Origin: a virus
IMG/VR virus record: IMGVR_UViG_3300030406_000393
Coordinates: 1-20,075 of that record
Direction: 5' to 3' (one strand)
DNA length: 20,075 nucleotides
Program-made: the position numbers and the translations under genes
In this document: positions 1-7,443 of the stretch, piece by piece
Layout of the letters: every line of letters begins with the position of its first letter
Numbering within the stretch: position 1 is the stretch's first letter
The notes under the pieces: generated by a model
The model's input: only the letters and a program-made list of their open reading frames with translations
The model's database searches: none
Told to the model about the DNA's origin: nothing

Positions 1-94
1 CACATTCGATTAGGCACTCATAGTATTCTGTGATTAAATCGTTATCTTGATCTTGTGACCCTACTAACTGATTGAAAGAAATTAAGTTGTGCAT
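1..94 (-). CDS. Small phage protein, C-terminus cut by window edge
   Basis: An open frame begins with ATG at 92-94 and runs off the left edge. The visible protein begins MHNLISFNQLVGSQDQDND and is acidic, with a Cys in the last visible residues (YYECLIEC). A good Shine-Dalgarno (AGGAG, plus-strand ctcct at 103-107) sits 8 nt upstream of the ATG, which fixes the start. A late-promoter-like CATAAATA lies about 70 bp upstream. I do not recognise a function. By general resemblance it is one of the short conserved hypothetical proteins of T4-like cyanophages, but that is from memory and not checked. Confidence 0.75.
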   Translation of the reverse strand, partial: MHNLISFNQLVGSQDQDNDLITEYYECLIEC

Positions 95-102
95 GAATCG
101 GA

Positions 103-107
103 CTCCT
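103..107 (-). promoter_or_regulatory. Shine-Dalgarno of the left-edge gene
   Basis: Minus strand AGGAG, 8 nt before the ATG at 94. Most genes in this window have weak or no such site, so this one stands out and supports the start. Confidence 0.7.
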
Positions 108-163
108 ATTTTACTGGTTCATAATGTAGAGATTTAAAGCATTTTGAATCTCCAATTCTGTAT

Positions 164-171
164 TATTTATG
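164..171 (-). promoter_or_regulatory. Candidate T4-type late promoter (CATAAATA)
   Basis: Minus strand reads CATAAATA, matching the NATAAATA form of T4-like late promoters described for marine cyanomyoviruses. It lies in the 122-bp gap between the cupin gene ending at 217 and the small gene starting at 94, with the right orientation and a leader of about 65 nt. The gap is AT-rich, so a chance match is possible. Confidence 0.45.
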
Positions 172-179
172 TGTTGATA

Positions 180-194
180 CCTTAAAATTTAAGG
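180..194. repeat. Short AT-rich inverted repeat
   Basis: CCTTAAA-A-TTTAAGG is a perfect 7-bp inverted repeat around one base, in the gap just after the cupin gene stop. On the minus strand it is not followed by a T-run, so a rho-independent terminator is not supported there. On the plus strand TTTTGTT follows, but no plus-strand gene precedes it. It could be a protein site or a weak hairpin. Confidence 0.35.
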
Positions 195-216
195 TTTTGT
201 TAATAAAAATTTATGC

Positions 217-690
217 CTACTCGCCTAGTTTGTGTATTACTGGTTTCTCTCTTGTAAGTATATTATAGAGTTCAATATTGGTCGCACATGATACAGGATA
301 GAACTCTGCACTTGGATCAAATCCTTCATATCTCTTTGCCTGATTAATTACTATCGAACCATCCTTTCCTGATACTGACCTGTGAAATGTGCCACGAGGT
401 ATGAACAATGCACCATTATGAACATTTAAATTCACAATATGATATGGATACTTCCACTTATAATTTACCAACTCAAATGTCCGTTGCCCTGATACTACTC
501 TATTATAATCATCTTGAAAACTATGAATGTAGAATTGTTTTGCTCCCACATTATCATTTGGTGGAGATACTGCTGTTCCTGTGTGTACTACAAGATCAGA
601 AGCATTTGACTCCTCAACAGTTATATCATAGAATATAACATCCTCTGTCTCACGAAAGACAACGTGTTTTTTATAGTGAACATCACTCAT
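217..690 (-). CDS. Cupin-like protein, 157 aa
   Basis: A complete frame of 157 residues. It shows a cupin-like second motif: G93 followed by IPRGTFH (P98, G100, H103) and a hydrophobic strand (GSIVINQ). An upstream SGQRTFELVNY segment is consistent with the first half of a small beta-barrel. The classical first motif with two His and a Glu is not evident, so metal binding is uncertain. Its ATG directly follows the TAA of the 91-aa gene upstream (TAAATG), which indicates translational coupling. It is the last gene of the helicase/methyltransferase unit. Similar sequences are familiar to me as conserved hypothetical proteins of T4-like cyanophages. The substrate is unknown. Confidence 0.8.
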   Translation of the reverse strand: MSDVHYKKHVVFRETEDVIFYDITVEESNASDLVVHTGTAVSPPNDNVGAKQFYIHSFQDDYNRVVSGQRTFELVNYKWKYPYHIVNLNVHNGALFIPRGTFHRSVSGKDGSIVINQAKRYEGFDPSAEFYPVSCATNIELYNILTREKPVIHKLGE

Positions 691-966
691 TTATCGCCAC
701 TTTGTTAATGGTTTAGTTTCAATTAATTTTGCTGTTTCTATATCATCACTCTCATCTGGATTTGTATGGTAGGTCACATCCTTTAGAGTTTTAAGATACT
801 CTAAAACGTGTTCCCTGATCTCCATCAAATCTTCATAACAACCTTGATTGTATGCACATCCACGCAAATCATGGTCAGGTTTCATAACTGACTCAGTAAA
901 AAGGTCTAATGCTCTCTGATACTTAACAGATGCAGACTCAGAACCTATTGATGCTTGATCTTTCAT
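691..966 (-). CDS. Hypothetical protein, 91 aa, helical
   Basis: A complete frame from ATG at 964-966 to TAA at 691-693, abutting the ATG of the cupin gene. The middle (about residues 14-63: VKYQRALDLFTESV, then YEDLMEIREHVLEYLKTL) looks like two or three amphipathic helices, followed by an acidic tail. There are two Cys (C37 and C43) near the turn. No membrane segment or catalytic motif is visible. The leader is AT-rich without a clear Shine-Dalgarno; the frame is supported by the 22-nt gap to the 53-aa gene and by the tight junction downstream. Function not recognised. Confidence 0.7.
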   Translation of the reverse strand: MKDQASIGSESASVKYQRALDLFTESVMKPDHDLRGCAYNQGCYEDLMEIREHVLEYLKTLKDVTYHTNPDESDDIETAKLIETKPLTKWR

Positions 967-988
967 GGTTTTATTTTTTCTTTATATA

Positions 989-1150
989 TCAATTCCAAGT
1001 ATCATCTGTGAAGAAATCAGCATTTACTCTGATAACTCTAGCGTTAGGGTTTCTAGCGAGTGCAACTTGCTCTGCTTCTGCGTAATCACGAGCATGAACT
1101 GACTCACTAAAAATTTGCCCTGCGACCATAAGGTCAACTTTACATTTCAT
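989..1150 (-). CDS. Small conserved phage protein, 53 aa
   Basis: ATG at 1148-1150, stop TGA at 989-991, 53 residues, beginning MKCKVDLMVAGQIFSES and ending DDTWN. A strong Shine-Dalgarno GGGAGG (plus-strand 1159-1164) lies 8 nt upstream. The ATG overlaps the stop of the 32-aa gene (TAATG), so the two are coupled. The sequence (beta strand, then helix ARDYAEAEQVALARNPNAR, then strand VIRVNADFF) looks like a compact alpha/beta fold. I recall similar small proteins in cyanophage genomes, without a known function. It overlaps no other gene. Confidence 0.75.
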   Translation of the reverse strand: MKCKVDLMVAGQIFSESVHARDYAEAEQVALARNPNARVIRVNADFFTDDTWN

Positions 1151-1248
1151 TAAAAGAACCTCCCTTTAGATGCAAAATTTACGATTGCAAATGATGAACC
1201 TATACAAAAAGTCATCAATACGAGTGTTAGAACAAATCCTTCAATCAT
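1150..1248 (-). CDS. Small single-pass membrane protein, 32 aa
   Basis: A 32-residue frame with ATG at 1246-1248 and TAA at 1150-1152. It has a clear Shine-Dalgarno AAGGAG (plus-strand 1254-1259) 5 nt upstream. The protein is MIEG followed by about 20 hydrophobic residues (FVLTLVLMTFCIGSSFAIV) and a short basic end (SKGRFF). This is the pattern of a tiny membrane protein. Its stop codon overlaps the start of the 53-aa gene (TAATG). The strong ribosome site and the coupling are what make it credible despite its size. Its role is unknown; tiny phage membrane proteins often act on the host envelope or on lysis, but nothing here shows that. Confidence 0.65.
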   Translation of the reverse strand: MIEGFVLTLVLMTFCIGSSFAIVNFASKGRFF

Positions 1249-1272
1249 GGTATCTCCTTTATTACTCTTCTA

Positions 1273-2394
1273 TTATATAATATCTAGTATGTTAATGCAA
1301 CTATCTTGTGTCGGTTTATTAACTGGTTGATAATCTTGTATTCTTTTCTGAATTAAGTTACCATATCCTTCATTAAGTTCACACCCAATATAATGTCGAT
1401 TTAGTGACTTTGCTACTGCCGCTGTAGTACCTGCACCCATGAATGGGTCAAGTATTGTATCCCCTTCTTCACTCCCTGCCTTGATGCAAGGTTCAATTAG
1501 ATCGGGTGGATAAGTTGCAAAATGTGCTTCTTTATATGGTTTAACAGTTACTGACCATACAGATCGTTTATTCTTTGTTGGATAACTTTTTGTAAGACCA
1601 CTATGCGGTTGGAGTCCTGTTCCTTCGTTATGATATTTTCCGTTTGTTCTGTCTCGTGTTCCCCAATCTTTTGCGGGTTCTTTGATTGCTTCATTATTAT
1701 AGTAGTATTTTCTATTTTTACTAAACAAAAATATGTATTCGTGTGACTTAGTACACCTATCTCTTACACTCTCAGGCATAGGATTTGGTTTATGCCAGAT
1801 GATATCTTGTCTCAGATACCATCCGTCTGCTCGCATTGCGAAAGCGAACATCCATGGGATTCCAATAAGGTCTTTTTCTTTGAGTCCTTCGATTCTATTT
1901 CCTCTGCGAGAACACATATCTGGTAAGTCTTGTTTAGTAGTTGAGACACTTTGTTTTGGTAATCCTTGTCCTTTTCCAGGTCTGTAATTATAGTAACTAT
2001 CCCCAAGATTAACCCAACAAGTTCCATCATCTGTAAGCACATTGCGAACCTCCTTAAATACGTTTACAAGATTTTCAATATATTCTTCTGGTGTTTCTTC
2101 TAGTCCTATCTGACTATCTTGTCTAACAGCACCACACTTCGGGCATACTGTTTTGTATATTGCATCCCCTACTCCATACATTTCATCATGATTCTTATGA
2201 CCTGTATTACAATTCTCAGGTTTGACTTTACTGTCTCTTCTATGATTACAGTTTGGATCTCCTCCTACCCACGTTGCTGTACCATAATCCCTAAGTCCGT
2301 AATATGGTGGAGAAGTAACACAAGTCCTAGCACTCTGAGGTAAAAATTCACTCAAAGTTTTCTTGCAATCTCCAAATAAAATAGTGTCTTTCAT
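1273..2394 (-). CDS. DNA methyltransferase (N6-adenine/N4-cytosine, beta-type order)
   Basis: 373 residues. Motif IV is TSPPYYG at residues 27-33 and the AdoMet-binding motif I is DPFMGAGTT at 316-324. The order IV then I is that of beta-class amino-methyltransferases (N6_N4_Mtase family). SPPY is commoner in N4-cytosine enzymes but also occurs in adenine enzymes, so the base modified is open. An insertion at about residues 44-90 carries Cys and His (C49, H51, C62, H66, C84, C87) and resembles a zinc-binding knuckle. The enzyme would methylate phage DNA, giving protection from host restriction or a regulatory mark. Its ATG overlaps the helicase stop (ATGA), so the two are co-translated. There is no restriction endonuclease in view, so it is probably solitary. 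Confidence 0.9.
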   Translation of the reverse strand: MKDTILFGDCKKTLSEFLPQSARTCVTSPPYYGLRDYGTATWVGGDPNCNHRRDSKVKPENCNTGHKNHDEMYGVGDAIYKTVCPKCGAVRQDSQIGLEETPEEYIENLVNVFKEVRNVLTDDGTCWVNLGDSYYNYRPGKGQGLPKQSVSTTKQDLPDMCSRRGNRIEGLKEKDLIGIPWMFAFAMRADGWYLRQDIIWHKPNPMPESVRDRCTKSHEYIFLFSKNRKYYYNNEAIKEPAKDWGTRDRTNGKYHNEGTGLQPHSGLTKSYPTKNKRSVWSVTVKPYKEAHFATYPPDLIEPCIKAGSEEGDTILDPFMGAGTTAAVAKSLNRHYIGCELNEGYGNLIQKRIQDYQPVNKPTQDSCINILDII

Positions 2395-3566
2395 CTTGTA
2401 ACTGTAACTGTAGCTGCTTCGCCTTTGTTGAAGATAGTATCAACTACTGCTTCAACCTTTCTTGCGGTAGTGATGCCTACCTTAGAATATACTGGTACAC
2501 ATATCATACCATAAACTTTGTCTTTTGCCCCTTTGCGTATCACTCTACCAATCGTTTGACTAATAGTAATGTAATCCATAGACCTCATAAACAATACTGC
2601 TTCAAGTCCATGAACATTGATACCCTCTGAGAGTATGCTGTGATGTAGAACAACAAACTTCTTGTCTGGGTCTCTACCCCACTCATTAAGTGTATCAAAG
2701 AATGTCTCTCTGTCCACCTTCTCTCCATCAACAATCGCCCCTGTCTTACTTGTAATGGTCATCCAAGAATAACCTCTGTCTGCAAGATCACTTACAAAGT
2801 CTGTGAAGTAAACAAGTGATACGATTTGCTTTGTAGACTTTGCACATATCAATACTTTGTCCTTCTCAATGTTATCTATTGCCTGTACCATCTGCTCACA
2901 ATCACGTTCAGCAACCAACTCATTCTTATCCAAGATTCTTGACTTGTAAACTTCAACCTTTGGAGGTAGTATGTATCCGTCTCTGACTAACTTTGGTGCA
3001 GGAACTTGGCAGATCACATCCCCATACACCTTACTCCAGTTCATTCCTGCTTTCTGAGGAGTCAAACTATTCTTTGGAGTAGCAGTAAAAAAGAAACATC
3101 TTTTCGCATTGTATGAGAAGTGTTCAGTAGCAGGGAAAAAGTTTTTCTGTACTGAGTTGTGTGCTTCATCAAAGTATATTGTATCTACTTCAATATCAAG
3201 AGACTCCTGTATTCTGTGTAGAGAATGATATGTTGTGAATATTAATAGATTATCTGTGCTATTGTGATACCAGTACTCAAGTTGATCTGTCTTAGTTGTA
3301 CTCTTATGATGTGTCTCTCCACTATGTACATGAATGACCTCTGCATTTGTGATGAACTCCAAGAACTCAGATGATAACTGATTTGCTAGGAGGATGCGTG
3401 GTGCGACAACTACAACTGTCTTTGGTAAACTATCCTGTGCGAAGAGTCTTCTCACATCTTCTATCATGCACATTGTTTTTCCACCACCTGTGGGTACAAT
3501 GATCTGACCCTTGCTGTGAGTCTGCATTGCGTTTAATCCGTCTAATTGATGTGGTCTGAGTTGCAT
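2391..3566 (-). CDS. SF2 DEAH-type helicase
   Basis: 391 residues with all the core motifs of superfamily 2: an N-terminal LRPHQ (Q-motif-like, residues 3-7), Walker A PTGGGKT (25-31), motif Ia APRILLANQ (55-63), Walker B DEAH (133-136), motif III TAT (161-163), motif V LSEGINV (312-318) and motif VI QTIGRVIR (337-344). It belongs with the type III restriction/UvsW-like helicases (DEAD/ResIII plus helicase C). At 391 residues it is a minimal two-domain enzyme; it could be a UvsW-like branch-migration helicase or a separate accessory helicase, and I do not assign uvsW. It is first in a unit with the DNA methyltransferase (ATGA overlap) behind its own promoter. Confidence 0.9.
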   Translation of the reverse strand: MQLRPHQLDGLNAMQTHSKGQIIVPTGGGKTMCMIEDVRRLFAQDSLPKTVVVVAPRILLANQLSSEFLEFITNAEVIHVHSGETHHKSTTKTDQLEYWYHNSTDNLLIFTTYHSLHRIQESLDIEVDTIYFDEAHNSVQKNFFPATEHFSYNAKRCFFFTATPKNSLTPQKAGMNWSKVYGDVICQVPAPKLVRDGYILPPKVEVYKSRILDKNELVAERDCEQMVQAIDNIEKDKVLICAKSTKQIVSLVYFTDFVSDLADRGYSWMTITSKTGAIVDGEKVDRETFFDTLNEWGRDPDKKFVVLHHSILSEGINVHGLEAVLFMRSMDYITISQTIGRVIRKGAKDKVYGMICVPVYSKVGITTARKVEAVVDTIFNKGEAATVTVTR

Positions 3567-3587
3567 ACTAATATCTTAGATACAACT

Positions 3588-3593
3588 ATTATA
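3588..3593 (-). promoter_or_regulatory. Candidate promoter -10 box (TATAAT) for helicase unit
   Basis: Minus strand reads GCTATAATAG, a perfect sigma70-type -10, 21 nt before the helicase ATG and just after the terminator of the fibre operon. No good -35 is visible at the usual distance, since the terminator stem occupies it. It would let the helicase and methyltransferase genes be transcribed by the host-type polymerase independently of the late fibre genes. Confidence 0.5.
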
Positions 3594-3597
3594 GCAT

Positions 3598-3618
3598 AAA
3601 AAAGACCCCAGAGGGGTC
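3598..3618 (-). terminator. Rho-independent terminator of the fibre operon
   Basis: On the minus strand GACCCC-TCT-GGGGTC (plus-strand 3604-3618) forms a perfect 6-bp GC-rich stem with a 3-nt loop and is followed by six Ts (plus-strand 3598-3603). It lies downstream of the 604-aa fibre gene and upstream of the helicase promoter, so it separates two transcription units. Confidence 0.85.
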
Positions 3619-3634
3619 GTGTGTGACGCTTTCG

Positions 3635-3700
3635 CTACTGTCTCTTAAAGAATATATAATCCGACTTACAATCCATACAAAGGTATGTATAAGTTTTCAT
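3635..3700 (-). CDS. Possible micro-ORF with CxxC, 21 aa
   Basis: ATG at 3698-3700 lies two bases after the TAA of the 604-aa gene, and TAG is at 3635-3637. The 21-residue product contains YLCMDCKSDYIF, a CxxC knuckle like half of a zinc ribbon, and ends in basic residues. There is no Shine-Dalgarno; translation would depend on reinitiation after the upstream stop. It lies before the terminator, so it is in the fibre mRNA. It may be a remnant of a longer zinc-ribbon gene or chance. Confidence 0.3.
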   Translation of the reverse strand: MKTYTYLCMDCKSDYIFFKRQ

Positions 3701-3702
3701 AT

Positions 3703-5517
3703 TTACGCTGCTGTGTGACTTACTTTCCTCCATGCAGACCCATTATAGAAACATAACGTGTCTAAATCAGAATCATAAACCATAGCACCCTGTTGCATAC
3801 CAACTAAGTTACCTCTCTCAGCAGTCGTGACTACAGGAGGATACATATACATTCTATTATTATCCTCTGCTTTGTTTATAACATCTGCATGATTTCTCCC
3901 TGCAAACCTAAAGTCAATTGCTGCTAACAATGCTGTAGTTCCAACACCTACCCCTGCGAAAGATGCCTTTCCATGTCTTACATCTAAGGCAAGAAGACCA
4001 ACATCATTGAAGGGAGCATCTGTACCTATCGCTACTGCATTGTTTAGATCAACATTAATTCCGAATCCTCTCGTAGGGAAGTTATTACTTATACCAGCTG
4101 AGAATGTATTAGCAATCGCCACATGACCAGATATTGAAGTGATACCTGCTACTTTAAGATTTCCATCTATATCTAGATTTTTAACCTTAGAGTGTTTTGT
4201 GGTAGCACTTAAGTTTAATCCTATGATGTCTGAATCAACTAACCCATAACTACCAGTTACAGACATATCCCCTGCTACAGTCACATCATTTTTGACTGTA
4301 AGATTGTTACCTATGAAAGCATTACTTGTAACTGTGCTAGTTCCTACAACATGAAGGTTATTTACTGGAACTGTGACTCCTATACCTAACTTCTTATCGT
4401 AAGTCAGAGTCATCAACTGGTCAACATTCTTACCTCTTAACCAAAAGAATCCACCAGTATTGATACCAGCTGCCCCTGCATGAAGATAATTATTAATGCT
4501 ACCTGTTGTGTAATTTATTATATCTAAATCATTTGACTCACTATAAGGGAAGGAAGCACTTTCATTACCAAATTTAATTGCACCAGCAGTTCCTTGCTGG
4601 TCTAGTCCTCTACTTAAAGTAATAAGACTTTCATTACTATCACTAGAAACTTGTACTGAGGAGATACCCGCTTTCTTCACATGAAGGTCAGATTGAGGTG
4701 CTGTAGTACCCACACCAATCGGTGCATTATCACCTGGTGTTACTATTGAACCTGTAACTGTTAAAATACCTACTTGTGCGTTGTCCGAAGTAAACGAACC
4801 AAAACTTAAATCTAGTCCATCAACTAAATCTCTTGCAGTTGTTGCAAAACCAACTACATCCCCAAGAACATTACCTTTAAATTGTGATGCTGTTAATATT
4901 CCAGAGAACTCATACCCTGCTTGAAGATATGCGTTAGAAACAATACCTGACTTTATATTTGTTGCGTTCAATGCTGTTATATCAGAACCCTCTCCTTTCA
5001 ATACCCCTGCTGTTACTATACCAGTAACCACCATGTTACCAGATGAATTAATACCTACTCCATTTTGGAAGTTAGATAAATCAGAATTACCACCGATTTG
5101 TAGTGTGAACTTGGGTAGAGTAGTTGCTATACCCACAGAACCAGTATTGTATATACTTACAATATTCAAACTAGGATCAACGTCAGTCCACTGTGATGTT
5201 GGAATATTTAATAATGAAGCACCATCACCTCTAAATGAAGTCGCACTAATAATCCCTGATGAAGGATACATTGTAATTGCTGATCCAACATGAACATTTC
5301 CTGTAAACGTAGATACACCTATTGATTCTAGTCCACCAGATATAAATGCACCAACTGCTGTTACTACTCCAACTGATTTTATATTTCCTCGTACATCAAG
5401 AGTTTCGCTAGGAACTGTTGTCCCCAAGCCCACGTTGCCCAAACTGTTTACAAATAGATTATCCTCATCTACTTGCACACCATTTCTTAAATTAAATGAC
5501 TTCCTTATATTTGCCAT
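3703..5517 (-). CDS. Tail fibre / stalk-like structural protein, 604 aa
   Basis: 604 residues of Gly, Ser, Thr, Val and Asn-rich beta sequence. It has at least four copies of a fibre-stalk motif of the form VGxGTTxP...LxVxG (first copy about residues 29-44; others carry IATTLP, VGTTAP and GVTVP). Segments such as GVSTFTGNV and FRGDGASLLNIP are typical of trimeric beta-helical fibre shafts of marine T4-like phages. The C-terminal 40 residues (GAMVYDSDLDTLCFYNGSAWRKV) form a small Trp-containing module resembling the N-terminal heads of the collagen-like fibres in this window. There is no S74 chaperone at the C-terminus, unlike the 1794-aa protein. It has its own late-promoter-like element (5538-5545) and is the last large gene before the terminator. 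The exact fibre it forms is not known. Confidence 0.85.
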   Translation of the reverse strand: MANIRKSFNLRNGVQVDEDNLFVNSLGNVGLGTTVPSETLDVRGNIKSVGVVTAVGAFISGGLESIGVSTFTGNVHVGSAITMYPSSGIISATSFRGDGASLLNIPTSQWTDVDPSLNIVSIYNTGSVGIATTLPKFTLQIGGNSDLSNFQNGVGINSSGNMVVTGIVTAGVLKGEGSDITALNATNIKSGIVSNAYLQAGYEFSGILTASQFKGNVLGDVVGFATTARDLVDGLDLSFGSFTSDNAQVGILTVTGSIVTPGDNAPIGVGTTAPQSDLHVKKAGISSVQVSSDSNESLITLSRGLDQQGTAGAIKFGNESASFPYSESNDLDIINYTTGSINNYLHAGAAGINTGGFFWLRGKNVDQLMTLTYDKKLGIGVTVPVNNLHVVGTSTVTSNAFIGNNLTVKNDVTVAGDMSVTGSYGLVDSDIIGLNLSATTKHSKVKNLDIDGNLKVAGITSISGHVAIANTFSAGISNNFPTRGFGINVDLNNAVAIGTDAPFNDVGLLALDVRHGKASFAGVGVGTTALLAAIDFRFAGRNHADVINKAEDNNRMYMYPPVVTTAERGNLVGMQQGAMVYDSDLDTLCFYNGSAWRKVSHTAA

Positions 5518-5532
5518 TCTATAGTTAGATTT

Positions 5533-6036
5533 TTAGTTATTTATCATTACTTCTGTGTCTAGTTTTACATCTAGAAAAAGAAACTTAGCGTCTTCATCAC
5601 AATAATTTGCACCACTATGGGTGTGATCCATGACTTCCCAACATTGTGGAACTCCAACATCCCAGTAATATTTTTTATCATCATCCCATACCATGTAACA
5701 TTTTTCTCGTTCTGGTACAACTAGAGGTATCTGTATTCTTTTATATTTGTGTAAGTAAACCTCTGGATCTCGATGTGGTTTAATGTCTGCACCTGACGCA
5801 ATATTTACAAATGCAGAGTACAATATATCTGGATTCTCGTGTATTTTAACTATATGTTCAGGCATATAACTCTTACGAATATTAGTCATTCTTCTCGTCA
5901 TCTTTAACCAATATCCTCTCCAATCATCCCCATCAAAGTCTTTTCCCCTACCTGTAAATTTAGGAGATATTTTTAGTGGAAACTCTACACTAGATCCCCA
6001 CTCAAATAATTGATCTAGATCATCTTTAGTTATCAT
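5533..6036 (-). CDS. Aspartyl/asparaginyl hydroxylase-like 2OG-Fe(II) oxygenase
   Basis: I choose ATG at 6034-6036 (167 aa), which overlaps the TGA of the upstream gene (ATGA). A TTG 12 nt earlier (6046-6048) would add four residues and is less likely. The protein has the metal triad of the Asp/Asn beta-hydroxylase family (pfam05118 type): H88-x-D90 in KPHRDPE and a distal His in DHTHSGANY (H138/H140), followed by KFLFLDV, where Lys may replace the usual Arg that holds 2-oxoglutarate. The segment RIQIPLV between them is the usual core strand. The family hydroxylates Asp, Asn or Arg side chains or small molecules using 2OG and O2. It lies between a cupin and a fibre gene, so a fibre target is an attractive but unproven idea. 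Confidence 0.8.
   Translation of the reverse strand: MITKDDLDQLFEWGSSVEFPLKISPKFTGRGKDFDGDDWRGYWLKMTRRMTNIRKSYMPEHIVKIHENPDILYSAFVNIASGADIKPHRDPEVYLHKYKRIQIPLVVPEREKCYMVWDDDKKYYWDVGVPQCWEVMDHTHSGANYCDEDAKFLFLDVKLDTEVMINN
5538..5545 (-). promoter_or_regulatory. Candidate late promoter (GATAAATA) for 604-aa fibre
   Basis: Minus strand GATAAATA lies within the last codons of the oxygenase gene, 20 nt before the ATG of the 604-aa gene. It matches the NATAAATA late-promoter form. The spacing would give a leader of roughly 12-15 nt. Confidence 0.5.
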
Positions 6037-6596
6037 GGCATATCCCAAGGGGGTGGTTTAACTTCTTTAGTTGCAGCCATTCTCCATGACCTCTCTTTAT
6101 ATTTAACACCATCAACCTCTGCCTGTTTCTCTGATACACCATAACCTTCATAATCCATTCCTACGCAAGATGGTTTGACTCCGTTTAACCATTGTTGTAC
6201 AGATAAAAATATACCACCAGTCGGACCAACTGCTGCACCATGTGGATCTCCATTATCAACTTGAATACAACGATATTTCTTTTTTGTTTTTGCTCTATAA
6301 AAATGAAGTGCAGGGTGTCTAGGATACAACCATTTACCACCATGACTAAACCATAAGTCTCCACTTATACCTACTTCAAAACTATGTACGTTTGGATGAG
6401 TATGTTCTGGAACTATAAAATATTTGTCTGGATAGAATCTAAAAACTTGAACTTGAAACTGATCATCACGATAATGAACGTGTGAATGAAAACCCACAAC
6501 TCCGTAGATGTCTTTATCGAACTTATCTAGCGGAGTGTTAATTGCGTCATCCACTGCTGAGGAATCTAAGTAATTGTGTAAAAAATCTTTTAACAT
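6033..6596 (-). CDS. Cupin-domain protein, 187 aa
   Basis: 187 residues. The centre has a metal-binding cupin motif: VPEHTHPNVHSFEVGISG gives H65, H67, H71 and E74, with a later His in NGDPHGAAV (H119). This agrees with the HxH...E...H pattern of cupins such as dioxygenases and isomerases. The C-terminal 50 residues are polar and basic and end in PPPWDMP. The ATG overlaps the end of the 172-aa gene by 7 nt, and its stop overlaps the start of the Asp/Asn-hydroxylase-like gene (ATGA), so the three are made together. A role as a second non-heme metal enzyme acting on phage fibre or host surface molecules fits the context; no substrate can be named. Confidence 0.75.
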   Translation of the reverse strand: MLKDFLHNYLDSSAVDDAINTPLDKFDKDIYGVVGFHSHVHYRDDQFQVQVFRFYPDKYFIVPEHTHPNVHSFEVGISGDLWFSHGGKWLYPRHPALHFYRAKTKKKYRCIQVDNGDPHGAAVGPTGGIFLSVQQWLNGVKPSCVGMDYEGYGVSEKQAEVDGVKYKERSWRMAATKEVKPPPWDMP

Positions 6597-7108
6597 TGTA
6601 CAAAAAGTCCTAATACTCCTCCGTTTAAGTCTATATCATATGAATTACCAAAGAATACTTCAGAATAGTCATACCTTTTTAATCTCTTATCATTTACTAT
6701 TGGTTTACCATCCAAACATATTATAAATGTTCTACCAGTAAAAGGTTCAACCCTATCATAATAACTTCTCAAATCTAGTTTAGTCTCTGTGCTTGATATT
6801 AGTCTTGCATCCCATTTCTGATATTTATCGTAAGTATTAAATCCAATGATGAAAAAATCTTCTGAAGCGTAAGACATGACATATTCATGCACATATTTTC
6901 TGAGATCAACTAATTCTCTCTCCTTAAATTCTATATTGTCTTCAGTAAACATGATACCTGCTTTACCTTTACCATATACAATATATTGAAATATTGTGTT
7001 CCTATCTTCTGGACTCTCAGCAGTCACATATCCTGCCTTACCTATGTTTACACATATCGCAAACTCATCACATCTACGATAAAATCTTTTGTTCGCATCA
7101 TCAATCAT
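6590..7108 (-). CDS. Hypothetical protein in fibre operon, 172 aa
   Basis: A complete frame, coupled at both ends (4-nt ATGA overlap upstream, 7-nt overlap downstream with the cupin). It is rich in aromatic and charged residues with many short beta-strand-like segments (IFQYIVYGKGKAG, FFIIGFNTYDKY, RTFIICLDGKPIV, GGVLGLFVQC). It could be a further cupin or jelly-roll, but I see no HxH/E set. It has no signal peptide and no membrane helix. I do not recognise it. Confidence 0.75.
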   Translation of the reverse strand: MIDDANKRFYRRCDEFAICVNIGKAGYVTAESPEDRNTIFQYIVYGKGKAGIMFTEDNIEFKERELVDLRKYVHEYVMSYASEDFFIIGFNTYDKYQKWDARLISSTETKLDLRSYYDRVEPFTGRTFIICLDGKPIVNDKRLKRYDYSEVFFGNSYDIDLNGGVLGLFVQC

Positions 7109-7443
7109 AATTCTACCCTATTCATAGCACCACTTGTATCACTAGTAGTGCAAACTATCTTTCCAATATAATCATTTATATCAGTTGATAATATCTCAGG
7201 AACTCCCTTATTAACCTCTAAAGGTTCTTCTTTTAGTAATTGCTTCATTATAATAGGATTTCCTCTGGAACGCATACTATCTTCAAATGCTTTTGGACTA
7301 CTAAAATCTATATTACGATATGAGACATTGTACGATCTATATTCATCAATTGGTTTTTGTGCATTTTCACGACAAAATTTAACGACAATTGATTGATTTA
7401 TTGGGTCGTTTGAAATCACTTTGAATAATATATTAGGAATCAT
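7105..7443 (-). CDS. Hypothetical protein in fibre operon, 112 aa
   Basis: A complete frame of 112 residues. Its ATG shares a base with the stop of the poly-glycine adhesin gene (TAATG) and its TGA overlaps the next ATG (ATGA). It begins MIPNILFKVISNDPINQSIVVKFCRENA, and the middle reads YNVSYRNIDFSSPKAFEDSM; it looks like a small alpha/beta protein. The position straight after an adhesin gene is where T4-type phages often carry fibre chaperones, so a chaperone role is possible, without a recognisable motif. Confidence 0.7.
   Translation of the reverse strand: MIPNILFKVISNDPINQSIVVKFCRENAQKPIDEYRSYNVSYRNIDFSSPKAFEDSMRSRGNPIIMKQLLKEEPLEVNKGVPEILSTDINDYIGKIVCTTSDTSGAMNRVEL

Noticed and set aside
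1812-2042. Second minus-strand frame inside the methyltransferase gene
   Set aside because: It lies within a well-supported methyltransferase in another frame and shows no motif of its own.
6037-6048. TTG start four codons earlier for the Asp/Asn-hydroxylase-like gene
   Set aside because: The ATG at 6034-6036 gives the ATGA overlap seen at other junctions in this operon, so it is preferred.
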